Assembly (NCBI GenBank): GCA_001051155.2
Contig: JYIP02000009.1
Span: forward strand, 1,426,001 to 1,490,000
Origin: Chrysoporthe austroafricana
Lineage: Eukaryota; Ascomycota; Sordariomycetes; Diaporthales; Cryphonectriaceae
DNA length: 64,000 bases
Direction: 5' to 3'
Shown here piece after piece: positions 33,462-46,600 of the stretch; within the stretch, counting starts at the first letter, position 1; each line of letters begins with the position of its first letter. The position numbers and the translations under genes were made by a program. The notes below the pieces were generated by a model that saw only the letters and a program-made list of their open reading frames with translations, had not been told where the DNA came from and searched no databases.

Positions 33462-34984
33462 CTAAAGGCTGTCCTTGGTCTTGCGCCGCGGCCGAAATGT
33501 CTCACCCACCGTGACGTAGGAGCCCGCCTGCGTTTCGAAAGGCTGCTCGTCAGCGGCGGCAGCATCTTCCTGAGCGGCCATGATGCCTGGGTTGCCAGCG
33601 CTACCCTCCCTAGGTGTGCCTACCTCCTCACCTCCATCCTGCGCGATCTCCATGGTCTCCGTGCCCTCCTTCTGGCTCGCCTTGCTGGTCATGCGCGCCT
33701 GCTTGACCGGCTTCGCAGGAGGCGCCTTGGTAGACTTGCGCTTGCCCAGGGCGGACGCCGGGGCAAGTCTGGGTCTGGGCAGCGAGAGATTGGCGAAGCA
33801 GTTGGCTTCCGTCTCAGATGTGTCATTAGATCCCACCGCTCTGTCATTGGCAGTACTGGGTGTCGTTGTAGAAGACGCATCGTCGGCCTCCTTCTTGGGA
33901 GTAGAAGCGGCCGGAACGGTAGCTTTCTTAGCCCTGGTAGTCTTGGACTTGGCAGCGGACTTCGCAGTGGGCTTCGCAGTGCTCGCTTCGGTCTTCTTGG
34001 GCCTTCCTGGGCCTCGGCGGCCAGGAACAGCCGGCGGAGGAAGGGTCGTCTTGTCCTTTGGGGGCCTCCCTGTGGATCGGCGAACAGAAGCCGGAGTGCT
34101 CGTCGTAGTCTTCTTGGGCCTTCCTCGAACAGGAGTGGGCGTCGCCGACAGCGCCTCCTGCATGTCCTCCTGGGCCGAAATCCTGAGCCTGGCTGGAGTA
34201 GGCAGGAGTGAATGAGTGCGTGCGGTCGCATTGGTCGTCTGCGCAGGCGGCCCGGGATTCACAGGTGTAGCAGTCTCAAGACCGCGGATCGCCTTCGCCG
34301 CCATCTTCGTCACAGTCTTGGCCGGAGTCACCCTGGCTCGACCACGCGCAGCACGAGCCGCCTTCTCAGCTGTTCCGACCTTTGCTGCAACGGTGACAGA
34401 CGCCGATGGGGTGCCCGCGTTCGCCTTCTTCGATATGGAGTCGGCTGCCGTCACTGGCCCACCTTCGCCGTCCTCTTCTCCCTCTCCACTGAGAGCTGAG
34501 CTCTCCCTTGCCGTAGCCTCGTCCACCTTCCGCTTCTGCTTCTCCAGGTCCCTCGCAGCTGCGACTGCCATCTCGTAGAACCGGGCACCGCGAGCGATGG
34601 ACCCACCATCGTCGCGGCTTAGATTTGCCTCTAGGGCAATGCTTCGTCCACGCTCTGAATTACGGGCGTCATCGCCGCGGAAGGAAGTCCCGGCGGTGGG
34701 GGCATCCTCAGAGTTGACGCTGAGGTGAGGAGCATTTGGAGTCATATCAAAGTACTTGTTCAGTACTACGTACGAAGAAGGAAGGGGGCTTGGTCAGCTC
34801 ACTGCTACCGGTGCTGGAGTGGATGGGGGCCTGACGTACCTGACTCGATGCAGACGTTGAGGTCTTTCTTGAGCACGCCGGCAGCGATGGCGCCTTCGAG
34901 TGCGGCCTCAATCTTGGCGAGCTCCTGTTTACGAAGAGCTTCCTTTAAGGCCCATAGGGCACTGGTCTGGGGTGAAGCCATCAT
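33462..34984 (-). CDS. AT-hook DNA-binding protein
   Basis: Two exons, 34984-34840 and 34765-33462, around a 74-nt intron (donor GTACGT, acceptor ACGTAG); 482 residues. The start is one of two adjacent ATGs (34984 or 34981); an upstream exon is possible because the frame is open to 35188. Residues 1-56 look helical (ALWALKEALRKQELAKIEAA). The rest is low-complexity, rich in Ala, Lys, Pro, Ser, Thr. Three AT-hook cores are visible: RGRPKK (262-267), TGRPPK (280-285) and GPGRPKK (300-306). AT-hooks bind the minor groove of AT-rich DNA, so a nuclear chromatin or transcription role is likely. No other domain is seen, and the precise role is unknown. Confidence 0.75.
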
Positions 34985-36756
34985 GCGGAAGATCCTGAGT
35001 GTATTGAGTGCAGGAAAGGATGCGTTCAGGAATGACTGGGAAGTTGGTGTAAGAAGCGTACAGGTCGCTGGCGAAAGAAAGCCTGCTTTGTAGTCGTAGA
35101 GATTAAAACCCTGGCGGGCAGCCAAACGGGAGACGTGTTTGGAGAGAATCATTATTGCTTGAATAATTAGTGAGTGACCAGATTTCACCGCAAGGATGAT
35201 ACTTCCCTTTGTCGTTCACCTCGTAAACCCAGCCACTCACTACATACGTACTAGGGAAGGCCGGGATACCATTTCAATGTTTCTCACCATTTCTGTAAAT
35301 AGATCGAAGCGGCAGGCAAGAGGCGCCTTATCCCCCACTCTCCCCCTTTCTGTTTTGTTCCCATTGCAATTCGAAGAAAATGGCACAGAAGATATTCATC
35401 ATAATCAGCCACATCGAAAAACCGTCCTTAGACCCTTTCTCCAGCTGCAGATTCGTCAGTGCCACACTGGCCGAGATATCAACTCATCAAATGTCTACCA
35501 ACACGATATTATTCGAATTTTTAGTAGACTGGATGACTACTACCGAGTTCAACAACCTCGACGAGTGGGCATGTCTACGTACAGGATCGTAAATGGCGTG
35601 GATTCCCAGACAATCGCGGTTAGAAATCCGGATCGGCAAGGCGAAGTCGGTGTGCATGGATATCAAACAAGAGGTGGTCGTGTGGACTGACTCAGAGGCT
35701 AGCGTTAAGCTCGAATGCGAACAGAAGCTGCGAGGTTAGTAAGCTCTTAGGCTTTGCTGTGTTGATGAGCTCTTCTATACGTCTTCAGAGCACCTGACGC
35801 ATGGGTGAGTTTAGAGCAAGGAACTGGCTGCCTCTATGTTGCAAGGGCTCTTGGGAGGAGGCATCCAGATAGAACATGTAAATACTACCAGCTCTCGATG
35901 AATCTCAGCTTCCCGTGGCCCTCAGTGTATTGTCTGTACAGCACCTCAACCTTGGTCGCGAACGCAAGAGCTTTGTCTTGACAATCTCGCTTCGATAGCT
36001 GCCACCAATCTCGCGAATTTCTTCCGCAGTTGCGTCCAATGGTCCTTGGATCAGTACTTACTCAACGTTGTTCTCCTCTCAGAGTATCACTCCTGCCCCA
36101 CCCTCACCTATTGGATCTGGGATATTCTATTTGATCTGCTACAGTAGTCTCCCACTTCGATCTTCCATCTAACCGACCCCGCGTTCTGCCTGTTCCTCGA
36201 CGCTTCCAACCTCCCTCCTTCGACTTCCTTCAGGTTCTTCCTGTATGCGTCCTGCATTCAACAAAAACCCTCACCAAGATCAATACACCTTCTGAAGCTT
36301 CACTCCTCCGTCGCCGCTTACGCGTTATCTTACGGAAACTCAACCAATCACCAGGTCTGGCCGTCACTTTCACGAGCGGGCGATCTGTCGACCAACACGT
36401 TCTCCAATCCATACCACACGCTCGCTTGGAGAATATCATCTCTTGAAGAGGCTTGAACAACAGTTAGTCTGACTTTCCTGAGCTTTTGGCGTTAGACATC
36501 CCCCATATGACCCTACCCCTTTTGGTACACCAAAGTCTCTTCGATCACCCTGCTTCTGCTTTTCATTTCATCGCCCGATCTGTCTACTGACATCAGGCTC
36601 AAATTCACAGCTGAATTCAGTAACGGGTCTAAACGGCACCCCAATTACAAGCAGCTTGTGCTCGCGATCAAATTCAAGGCTGCTCTCGGTTTTCTTCGAC
36701 AGTTCAACCACCTTGTCGTTCTAAGTCAACGACGAGGCTATTCTACTCAGGCGAAA
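34985..36756. other. Divergent intergenic region
   Basis: 1.8 kb between the AT-hook gene and the helicase gene. The part from 36050 to 36600 is pyrimidine-rich on the plus strand, as common in fungal promoters and leaders. No gene is supportable. Confidence 0.4.
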
Positions 36757-39612
36757 ATGAACTATGATTACGATGAATCCCTCGACTGGGCTGACGAAGA
36801 GGTACGCTCTCCCATTCGAAAGCTTGAATCATCACATTGGTAATGAATGATCTGGCGGCCCGATGATACCCCCGATGTCATGACGCGGGTCTTCCCAAAG
36901 CGACCCCAGTACGTCTTTAATGATCAGCAGGAATTCGCTCGTCGGCACCGTTCTGGCACTCTTGAGGAGTTCATGTTTGAGGGTTTGGAGATCGATAAGA
37001 TCAACAAAAGCAACTTCAGGTATACTGCCTGGGTCATTGCAGCTCCTCAATTGGGGGTGGATACCAAGAACAACCTGCTCATGCAGCGCGGCGATGACCT
37101 GACCGAGGAGTTGGTCAAGGGCTTGAACAAGTCCTGCGTCCTTGAAGCTACCAAGAAGCTTAACATGGATGGGGCAGTCAAGGAGGAAAAGGTCAAGGAA
37201 GTTGCCCGTGAGGCGCCGGTCAAACAGTCCTCAAAGACGCCGGTCAAGGTCCTCACCAGCTTGCTCTTATTTGTGAGACCCGGTCGTAACGACAGTAAGC
37301 TCCCCAAAGAAGGTGAGACCTGCTGCATAAGGCTCCACCGTTTCAGGAAGCGTATTGGAAGCTCGTCTGGAGGGTGGAAGCCAGTGTACGAGACTGATTT
37401 CTTCATGGAGGCCACGGCTACCCGCGTGGACAACCCATGTTCTGATTGGGGAGTCGAGGACAAGGCTTGGCAGAAGTGCATGGCCTTCATGGTCAGTATC
37501 AACAGCCACAACAGAAGCGCAGCACGGATGGTGAAGCCCGCGCTGACGCTGACGCCCGAACAAATCAAGACTGGGGTCAAGAAGATTCCTCTCGAATTGA
37601 AGGATAGCCATGGGCTTGCCTTCGAGCTGCGACTGTCAAAATCGACGAAAGATGCCCAAATCGGTGCTCTAGACAAGCTCTTGGTGGCATGTGACCGGAG
37701 GCCTGACGAAATGAAAGACCAGGTCGCAGCCTTCCTCTACCTGATGAACTTCAAGAGCACGAGCTCCGTCTCTCTGTTTGAGCGCTTCCCTCACCTACCA
37801 AAGTTCTCGGGGATCTCAGGTTCCCGCCAGAGCGGATTACCACGAAGGCTGAAGGAGAAGCTGAGAATGCTCAACAAGATGCAGAAGGTGGCCTGGGATG
37901 TCTCGCTATCAAACTGCAGGAATAAGATATGCTGGATTCCTGGCGGTCCTGGCGGAGGCAAGACATACTTCAACCTTGTCCTCAGTGCCTCGTTAAGGGC
38001 CAAGGTCCTCTATCTGCTCGACATCAATCGTCCCCTGACGGATACTGCGAACAAGATGATGAGGCTTATGGAGGAAGTCTACGACGGCACCGATGGACCA
38101 AAACCGTGGTCTATCATCAGAATGTTCTGCTGGAGCTGGGAGAAATGCTCACCCCATCGGGGCTTGCTCGAAGCCCAAGAAAAGGAACTCCAACACCGTG
38201 TCGAGCTGAAGGAGGACAAAACGCTGCAGGAGGGCGACGATTCGCAAAACTCAGGCGGGCCCCTTGAGCAATACGATCCAGAGAAGGACCAGAGTGAGAG
38301 GATACAGCTTCAAGGCTTCGCAAGGTCTTTTTCTCGGGCAAAGCCGGCCAAACTTTTCAATCAGGGGAATAAATCAGGACAGCAATGCAAAGCCCCGACT
38401 CTGGATGAGGCTGCTGCTGCATACTACGCTGCCCACCGGAGCACGAAGTATGCTTCTCTGCGGAATTTTTCTTCGGTGAGAAGCTCCGATCTCCGCGAGC
38501 TGAAGGAAAAGATGGTGGAGGAGGTCTATCGAGACTGCCTCAAGGAGGCCACGTTCATCGCCACAACTCCTGTGACAGCGAGCAAATTCTCCGAAGCGCT
38601 CTTTGATCCCAAGGTGATCATATTCGATGAAGCCCCACACGCCCACGAGCTGTCTGTAATGATAGCCATCGCGAATTTCAACCCTGAGGCATGGATCTTG
38701 ACCGGTGATCCTCAGCAGACCAAGCCCTACGTTGGTTCCCACCGGCATGAGGCAAAGTACAACGTTAATATAGAAGCCGAGCAGCTGCGCGTATCCACCA
38801 TGGTGAGGGCCTGCAAGTTTTATGCCCAACTACCATCCCTTCACATCAACCACCGTGCACAGGGAGGTCTCCATGAATTGGGATCCAGTCTATTCTACAA
38901 TTCGAAGATGATTGCTGCATCAAATAAGAGTGGCCCTGATGCCATGCCCGTCACGACACTTCACCTCCGGAACAGATACATTATGCCTCTAAAGGGGGAC
39001 AAGGGACCCCAGGTGTCGCGCCTTCTGATCTCTCTCAAGGGTTGCCAGCCCGAAGAGAATGTTCAGAGCAGCTACTGGAACCCAGGCATCCAGGACTGGG
39101 TCATGAAGCTTGTAGGCACGCTGGTGAACGATCCTGCGTTCCGCCAGACCAACAACAAGGATAGGGGCACCATCCTCATCATAAGCCCTTACAAACGCGC
39201 TTTCATCAATTACACGAAAGAGATTAACGCCCTCGAGAGAAATTCCGGTCTGAAGGGCTGCATCGTGGAGGCCAGGACGGTTGACACGGCACAGGGGCAC
39301 GAGGCGGATGTCGTGATACTCGACTTCGTGAAAACCCGCCCAAGCCTCCACATCCAGGACCCGAATCGCCTGTGTGTGGCTATCACTCGAGCCCGCCAGG
39401 CTGAGTTCATTCTCATGCACCCGAGCATGGTCGAGCACTTAGAACGTGACCTTCATCGTACCGGCGATGATGACCTCAAGCTATCAGGAATGGTCGAGTG
39501 CTGCAAGAACGATGGTCAGTACGTACATGGTTCGGCGGAAAAGCTTCTAGAGGCCATTCCGTCACCCGTGGGACATTCTCTGAGTCGAGACATTGACGTT
39601 GACGAGGATTGA
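36757..39612 (+). CDS. SF1 (UPF1-like) helicase
   Basis: Proposed exons 36757-36801 and 36901-39612 (918 residues), joining MNYDYDESLDWADEE to RPQYVFNDQQEF across a 99-nt GTACGC...CCAAAG intron. The alternative is an unspliced start at the ATG at 36847 (921 residues); the choice is open. Motifs in order: Walker A GGPGGGKT (near 37942), motif II FDEA (38623-38634), motif III LTGDPQQTKP (near 38700), motif IV SPYKRA (near 39184), motif V VDTAQGHEADVV (near 39280) and motif VI VAITRARQAE (near 39378). This is the UPF1/SEN1-type superfamily 1 pattern. No CH-type zinc domain of UPF1 is present, and about 360 residues precede the helicase core with no known domain. A long charged insertion lies between motifs I and II. 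It would unwind nucleic acid using ATP; the cell role is unknown, and lineage-specific copies are common in fungi. Confidence 0.85.
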
Positions 39613-40226
39613 TGGTTGTAGTCCTAAAAAAAAATGAACGAGACAGAAGAATCGGAGCGCTCTTGATAGCCATAGATTTGATGGCGCTAGTGCCACAAGG
39701 ACCACAGCAATGCACAGGTCAGTAACGATACATATTTAATGGGAGATCCGATCGGCTCCTTCATGACACTGCGCTCTAGGCCTTGCGTGCTACTTCCACT
39801 TTGAATCTTGATTGTTCCTGATTCCCTAATGGCTGAGAGTTGATTCAAACATTTGTTAAGAGAAGGGTACATGCCACTTCACATAAGCCTTGAGAGACAA
39901 TACTGTAAAGCCGACTAACGTTGACACATGTGGGTCATGGAGGCTAGGCATTTCTATTCATAGCAGTAGGCATAATGCCTGCAACGGACACCACTAGCTG
40001 ACAAGAAATCACAATTAGAAAGTCATACATTTAGTGCCTCAAGGGGAGTGAGTCAAGGCCTCGACATCACCAGAAAGCTCATTATGCATACTCAGAACGC
40101 TATTATTACAAGTCCATACATGAAGCATACATCCATACTTTCTCTTCATAGAACCAACAGGGCCAATATGTCCATCTTTGGGATAGGCGCTATTCCGCGC
40201 CGCCCCCGCTTCCATCCTCCAACAAG
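39613..40226. other. Convergent spacer, nothing seen
   Basis: 614 bp between the ends of the helicase and membrane protein genes, with AT-rich sequence. An A-run sits at about 39625-39634 close to the helicase stop. No gene is visible. Confidence 0.35.
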
Positions 40227-41480
40227 CTACCCTCGGCGGTCTTGACGGTCCCCATCAGTAATGACGACATCGGTGGATGGCCAGAATCTTGTTAGATCCC
40301 CCATGGGTAGGCTAATAGGCACACGCATTTCAGCCGCCATGATGATAAAACAAGCGTACCAGCCCAGCAAAGCGACCACGAATATCAACGCTCCGCCTGC
40401 CTGTTATCCGGTTAATTAGCATGCGAATTCCGTGTTCTCCCGAAGGTCCACTTTCCTTTTGCAGTTTCAACGCCATGTCGAAGTCCTCTTGGCTGACTCT
40501 CCAGTACGCGGACGAAAGTACGAAAGACGCCGTAGTCACTAGTGCGAAGATGAGGGCGAAGACTAGATTTATCTTCAACGTGAAGAAGAAGAACGTCAGA
40601 AGGGCGAATCCCTGTCGAGCGGATTAGCATTCACTTATTACTAATCTGAATGGGAGGCTCGAACCCAAACTATCAAGTAGAGAGCAATGGCAGCGTTGAA
40701 GGCTGGAGACGAGGTCCCAGTCGGATCGGTCATCGTCGCGAAAGGTGCGCCTAACTGCAGGGTTGGCAATTGCAAGACACCAAAAGAAAGCCAGAACACC
40801 GAGAATCTTGTGTGTTTATTGTGTTAGAATGTTGTTGTAGATCCCAAAATGTTCTTGACATCGCAGAGAATATTGAGGCGAGGGCGCTTTTGGGGGGGGG
40901 GGGATAGCTACTAACAAACCCATCACCATCATTGGAAAGAAATTCCCCATAATCCACTCGAAGATCATGGCGAATGTCAGCAGGACTGGGCCAGTGAAGA
41001 AGAAGATCCCGCTAATCCATCTCAGTACAAATTCAAGCCAGGCGGCACGGATCAGACTGTGGGCTTACACCAGAGGACTAAGGCCACTCGCACCACCCCA
41101 GCCCATCAATACCATCCCAAATGACGAGGCGGAGATACCGAATCTGAGGGACTCGATATGTCAGCGAAGTTGGAGTAATGGAGCAGCTGCGGCGCCGCTG
41201 TTGCTGATTTCTCCCCAAGGTCACTGACCCAACAAAACCGAGGGCCGTCGGGTTGGCGAATTTCTTGTTATTGTCGCCAACATGCGGAGTCTTTGGGGCG
41301 AAATAAAGCTAATAGCCTTCAGTAATAGAACGAGTGCCGGAGGAGACCAACTACCGTTCAGTAACTCACCCTCTCGAAAAGCTCTGGTGACATCGTGACG
41401 CCTGTGGCTGTCCGATGGAGACCTTTCTCACCATCTTGATCGGTTGCCCCGTCATATTTCAAATTGCCAGGATACGACAT
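40227..41480 (-). CDS. GPR1/FUN34/YaaH membrane transporter (acetate/ammonium type)
   Basis: Seven exons: 41480-41370, 41308-41229, 41143-41069, 41011-40916, 40806-40665, 40611-40452, 40396-40227; 834 nt, 277 residues. All introns are GT-AG with in-frame joins. NPTALGFVG (56-64) is the family signature that opens the first membrane helix. Further helices read GMVLMGWGGASGL, FFFTGPVLLTFAMIF, FSVFWLSFGVLQLPTL, AAIALYLIVWGFALLTFFFF, INLVFALIFALVTTASFVL and ALIFVVALLGWYACFIIM, with the C-terminal ISLPMGDL typical of the family. Members such as yeast Ady2/Ato1 and Aspergillus AcpA carry acetate or support ammonium export at the plasma membrane; the substrate here is inferred. The gene is invisible to single-frame scans because its exons are 75-170 nt. 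The fourth intron holds a 12-G run (plus strand). Confidence 0.9.
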
Positions 41481-43161
41481 GTTCGATGGATCTTGCTCTA
41501 GTCAAAGGCATTCCACGCGCTTAGAACCTCTGCAGATGGACTGAGAACTATCTGAGAAGAAAAGTGACAAGTCGGGAGTTGGAAAGTTCAAACATCTTAA
41601 CAGCACCACCAGCTGAGTAGTAGCGTCCGAGACATCCAATATACAAGCACATGGGTATGAACTTTTCTACGCAATTTCAAGGACACTAACTCTTGGAAAA
41701 AGTATCGTACGTCGGTGGTCCAAGACAGTCAGTGCGGCAGCCGATACTATTGTCCGGCTGGACGTCCAATGCGGTGTCACCGCCAAGATTATAGCGGTAG
41801 ATGACATCTACCTTTGTGCGACATGGTGCGGGAGGGCAGCCATTCATAGGTTCGAGACCTGGCCCCAATCTAATTCTGTTTAGGCTTTGCTGAGGAAGAG
41901 ATGACAAACTTGGATCTTTACCCCCTCATCGGGAGAAACTTTGATATCCGAAAACCCTCATCCAACATGCGTCATCCTTGCTAACCTCGTCGTCCTCGAA
42001 CGCTCTCGTGATCGGGCGTTCCTAAGTGCCCGTGATTTTGTATCAGGTGGTGGGCTGCCTGTGTTAGTCTTGGCTGGTGTTGCTCTTCGCTAGTATCGCT
42101 CTCAAGCTGCTCCATTTTCCGGAAGCTCTCCTGGTCTTACAGCATCTAGAATATCGTCCGGGCTGTGGCTTCTCATACTTGCTCCTTGTGTTTCGAGTCT
42201 TGAAGACTTAGCTGGCCATTGTTGGTCCCCTTTTTGGACGGCATCGTTGCGTGATCTAGCCATGCCCTAGATCCAACCCCTCTCACATGAGGTTACGGAA
42301 GGGGTCCGTAAACTCTCCACCTAGGATTTTCACGATTGGCATGTACCTAACCTGCTCGGGGGGGACTTTGACTTCAAAGTAGAGGCGACATCATTCGATG
42401 CGCACATTTAAAGGTTTCATACGTGCGAATACGAGCTATGCGACGCGCATGGAATGTATGTACCATCCGGTAGACCAAGAACATGGAAAGCGGGATCCCG
42501 CTGCGCGTGGTGTAATTACCAAGGCTCTTGGTAAGTTGCTTCTGGGTGAATGTAGAATTGCCATACGGCGGATATTGCATCCCAAACAAAATATTCGAGG
42601 CGTAAGTAATCAAGTCTGATCCTCGTAAACACCCGCGTTCGGTCCTCGATGCGTTAGTCAAGATCTGATATGCTCATTGCCCCCGACAGTGCCTGTGCCC
42701 TCGGAATTTCTTGCTGGACCAGCGTGCGAAAAGTAGATTTCGAGATCAGCATGAATATTCACAGATGTCCATAGGAGACAATGAAAGATACCTCGCTCGT
42801 AATTAGATGTAGCGAACATCGAAGCTGGCGCGTGCGATCATTTCACTTTGGCAGCCACAAATATTGCCGGACACAATCAACGGACACGATCAAGGATTCG
42901 GAGGTCCTTCTACGAGACCAAATGTCAGCTCCTGAAGGGGGACAGTTTCTCGATCATGATAGGCCTGGCCGCGATGGATCCAGTATTCTGAGACAACCTC
43001 CTGCGTTCTGAGACAACGTCACCGAGATGTCTAGCGTTCGCCATTGCATACTGAGATGGTCTTGACGGTCTGCAGAAGTATATCACTTGTCGAAGCACAG
43101 CACTCAATTCCCCGATGTAAGGCAACGAAGATTGAGAACCCATCGAATGATCAAGTTTCGC
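41481..43161. other. Intergenic, nothing supportable
   Basis: 1.7 kb between two minus-strand genes. Frames are short and mostly lack an ATG. It should hold the promoter of the membrane transporter gene. Confidence 0.4.
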
Positions 43162-43621
43162 TTAGACGGACTTCTCCTTGTCTTCGGCTGCTTCCTTCGC
43201 TTTCCATTTTTGCTCCGCTTCCGCTTGCTTCTGCTCCTTCTTGGCCTCGTCTTCCTCCTGTTGCTTCTTTTTTCTATTTGCCTCTGCCGTGTTGTGTTGA
43301 GCGGTGAGCCGCACCCTTTCGGTCTCGGCCATCGCGCAGGCCTCCACGGTACATAACGGCCCTGGGAACAGAGGTCAGCACCACTACGCACTGCAGACAA
43401 CATTGAGCCATACCTGTCGGTGCCCAATTCGAGCAGCATGTGCCCGGAGCGCAGATACTCGACACCCTCCATTCTCCACCCCAGTCGTTCGTGAAGGTCT
43501 CGACGTAGCCGGGCGGTTTGCATCGGAAGTTGAAGGCGCCTAGCCACCAGGTCGGGTATGCCAGGCTTGATGCTGTCAAGAAGCCCAGCACGAGCGCAAA
43601 TATCCGTAGATCCCAGAGCAT
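43162..43621 (-). CDS. Secreted Cys protein with charged coiled-coil tail
   Basis: Two exons, 43621-43414 and 43361-43162, around a 52-nt intron (donor GTATGG, branch GCTGAC, acceptor TTCCCAG); 135 residues. MLWDLRIFALVLGFLTASSLA is a signal peptide. The mature head (about 22-80) is Trp- and Gly-rich with six cysteines (FRCKPPG, SICAPGTCCSNW, PLCTVEAC). It is followed by about 55 residues that are almost all Glu, Lys, Gln, Ala and Arg, which should form a single long helix or coiled coil ending KEKSV. I do not recognise the family. A hydrophobic frame continues upstream of the ATG (IFQIAIPVVAI), so an earlier start giving a membrane anchor is possible but is not supported by an ATG nearby. 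An effector-like role is speculation. Confidence 0.65.
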
Positions 43622-46600
43622 GATGGCGACGACGGGAATGGCGATCTGAAAGATGTATGGAAGGCTGGTCGCGCGACCAAGCGACGTTTTTGTCACTGTC
43701 CTTTCCGAAGTTCCGGACCCTGACGCCACCCAATTCGCAAGGACCCACGTTGTCGAAGACCCACTGGCTATTACGCAAGTTGACCGCAAAATGTACGTTG
43801 TCGGGGCCCGCCCGAAAGGAATTGAAAGGATTAGGCTCGCAAGTTCGGCGGCGGATTGGAAGGTTAAAGATTGCAAATCGGCGGTATGAGAAGGTCGAAG
43901 GCAGGAAATCGAACGAGGTTGGGGGCAATTCTGATGCAATCTGAGCCCCTGATGCACGCCATCGCAGGCCTTGCTAGCGTTTCAAAAATTGTCCCCCGAC
44001 AGCGTCAACAGCGGTGCTGAACGCGCAAACAATTTCGGGTAGGCTAAGCCATTGAGCCACGTTGGACCGCCTATTTTAAGTTCGTGTTGACGTGCTCAAT
44101 ACGAATCACCCCCACCCTGCATTGCCGAACAGCCACATTCCCGACCTGGCCGACAGCTTGTCAAGTCAGGGGCTTACATACAGGTGGTGACAACTCATCG
44201 TTCGCGCATTATATAATCTCGAGCCCCCTACTTACAGCATGGCTACTATGTATAATATTCCAACCAAAAGGACGAAAATCGATCGCAAAAGTAATGCCCG
44301 TCTCCTGAAAGCTTACCGTCAGAGATACTTCTCTACGGTTTCGCTCACTGCGTTCTCCAAGTCCATGTTTTCCAAGTAGCGATAACAGCTGAGCTGTTAC
44401 AAGGGCAGAGCTCTGGGCTTGGAAGGGGTCTTCATTTAACGATAACTGTTAAGGTGTTCTAAGGAGTGCTGAAGAACCAGGTCCGTCCTTGGACCGACGG
44501 GCGTATTCCCGCCGTACTTATAGACCTTGGTTCCCGACGTCTACCTTAAGCATCTATTGCACAGCCTCCTTCCTCATGCAGTTGGGTGCTTTTCTTCCTA
44601 CTATTAGACGAGTCTTCATGCCCAACAACGCGTAACCCGCGGTGCCTTAACAATCTTCCTTTCTTAGACACCCCTAGGTGTCCGTGTAACATGAGCAGCC
44701 AGCCTTATTATTCGCTAGGCCTTAGACATCAAGCGTTGATAAACTCGAACGGGTGCATGCAGAACTTTTGACTTTGACCTTCGTAAACAATGTTCTTTGG
44801 CACGTGACCTATGATTTACGACACGATCACACCAGGAGATTATGCAGCGCTTACTAGTGGTTGTCCTTAAGTAGTACAGAAATTGCCCAAGTACATCATA
44901 GGGAACGTCGCCTTCTAGGCGCGTTGTAATTAGTCGTCGAATCAGTCGCGGTGCACGGCCCCGGCTGCTAGGTCCTGGTGGCTTTTTGACAAGACCAATG
45001 GGGAGAAGAAGTTGCTTTCGTCTTCGTACGAAGCTTTTGAGAATCGGTCTTGAACGTTGGCTTCCCCGAGGACGTTCCGCAACATCCATCCCTCTCCGGC
45101 GTAGGCTCTCCGCTAGAGTATCAAAGAAGCAGGGCGTTGGTTCGAGACCATGGCTGCTGAAAGCTGATAGTTGCCTGATCGTATTTCTATTTCCAAATTA
45201 CAATCTTCCATAAATCCAGACGCGCCTCTTTTGTATTCGTTCAGCAGAGGACCGGAGGCGCGAGCACCCTATTACCACAGATAGTAGTGACGTACGTGCT
45301 TTAGGTTGACCGTTTAGCACTTGAGAGTGACGCTTATCGCAAGGGCATTTCAGAATTGATTTTTCTCATTCAATCAGTGTATACATGCGAGACATTGAAC
45401 GCATACAATATTATTTGCCCAATTTTGGCTGGGTATCACACTGTCTAGCCCTGAGGGCAAGTTTCCAAAACGTCCATAATCGACAATACTAATATATTTG
45501 GGGATATAATGAGAAGCGTCCGAAGCGGCATGCCATCAAGTCCATGTAGAACGGTGCGACTATCAGAAGAAACAAGGCCTTGAACATGATAATACAAAGG
45601 GTGTGTTTTTGGTGGGCAGCACATCACTAGAGCGGACCATTTCATCCGTCATGGATGTGGTGAAGTAACCAATCATGACCTATATGGAGAGGAAGGCTAG
45701 GAGCGAGAGCCTGATGAGCGAAGTTCCCAGTATCAAAAGGCAGGCTGGAATGTAACGTGACCGAACTCAGGCTCTGGTTTACGATGTTGTAGTTCGAAAA
45801 CTAGGATATAGGTCTTAAACATTGCAGCCACTACAGACGAGATGGTCTGATTGATTCAACTGAGATGCTTTGTATGGGTGAGATGTTGACCGCCTACGGC
45901 TCAGCAATATATCGATATCTTCGTACTGATAGTTCCCGATCTGAATCAAGTGTCTCAACATGATCGCGAGATCCAGGACGCCCGACATCCGGATTCCACC
46001 CTACCCTTTCTCGTTGGTCACTAAACGGCTATTCCCTGCCCGTAAGCAACCGTTGAGAGGCAGCCCGAACCACCCGGTCTGGTGATCAAAGCGAGCCGCG
46101 CATTCCGCAGGTGTAGTGTGGCGTTGAGACGGCTCTCACCTCAGCCGAGATTTTCGGGGCAAGCGTGGCAACGAACGATACCGACCGCCTGTCTTAGTCC
46201 TTGCCCCTCCCACCTCCAAGGCCACGTGCACACCGTGAAGATATGGGTAGAGTGTAATATTCGGCCGCTCTGCCCCTGTCGCACTGCATCGCGGTCCAGT
46301 CCGCGTGGCGAGACGCCCGGGCGAGACTCCTCCGCGTCTTACACTTTGCTAATAGTCTATGGACTAAGGGCAACCTTAGGAGCATTTTGGAGCCTTGATG
46401 GATCTCGGCAACAATATCGCTATCTATTCTGTCCTTGAATAAGCGATAGCCGAGTGCGAAACGAGTCTTGGAGGCTAACCTCCAGACGCCAGACTGCGCA
46501 GCTACTACCTGCGACCGGGCACGTAGCTCATAAGGGGTACCAAAAGTCGGGAGGGAGGGGCTACAAGCAGCTTACGGGCGTACAGAAAGCGGGTTTGGCA

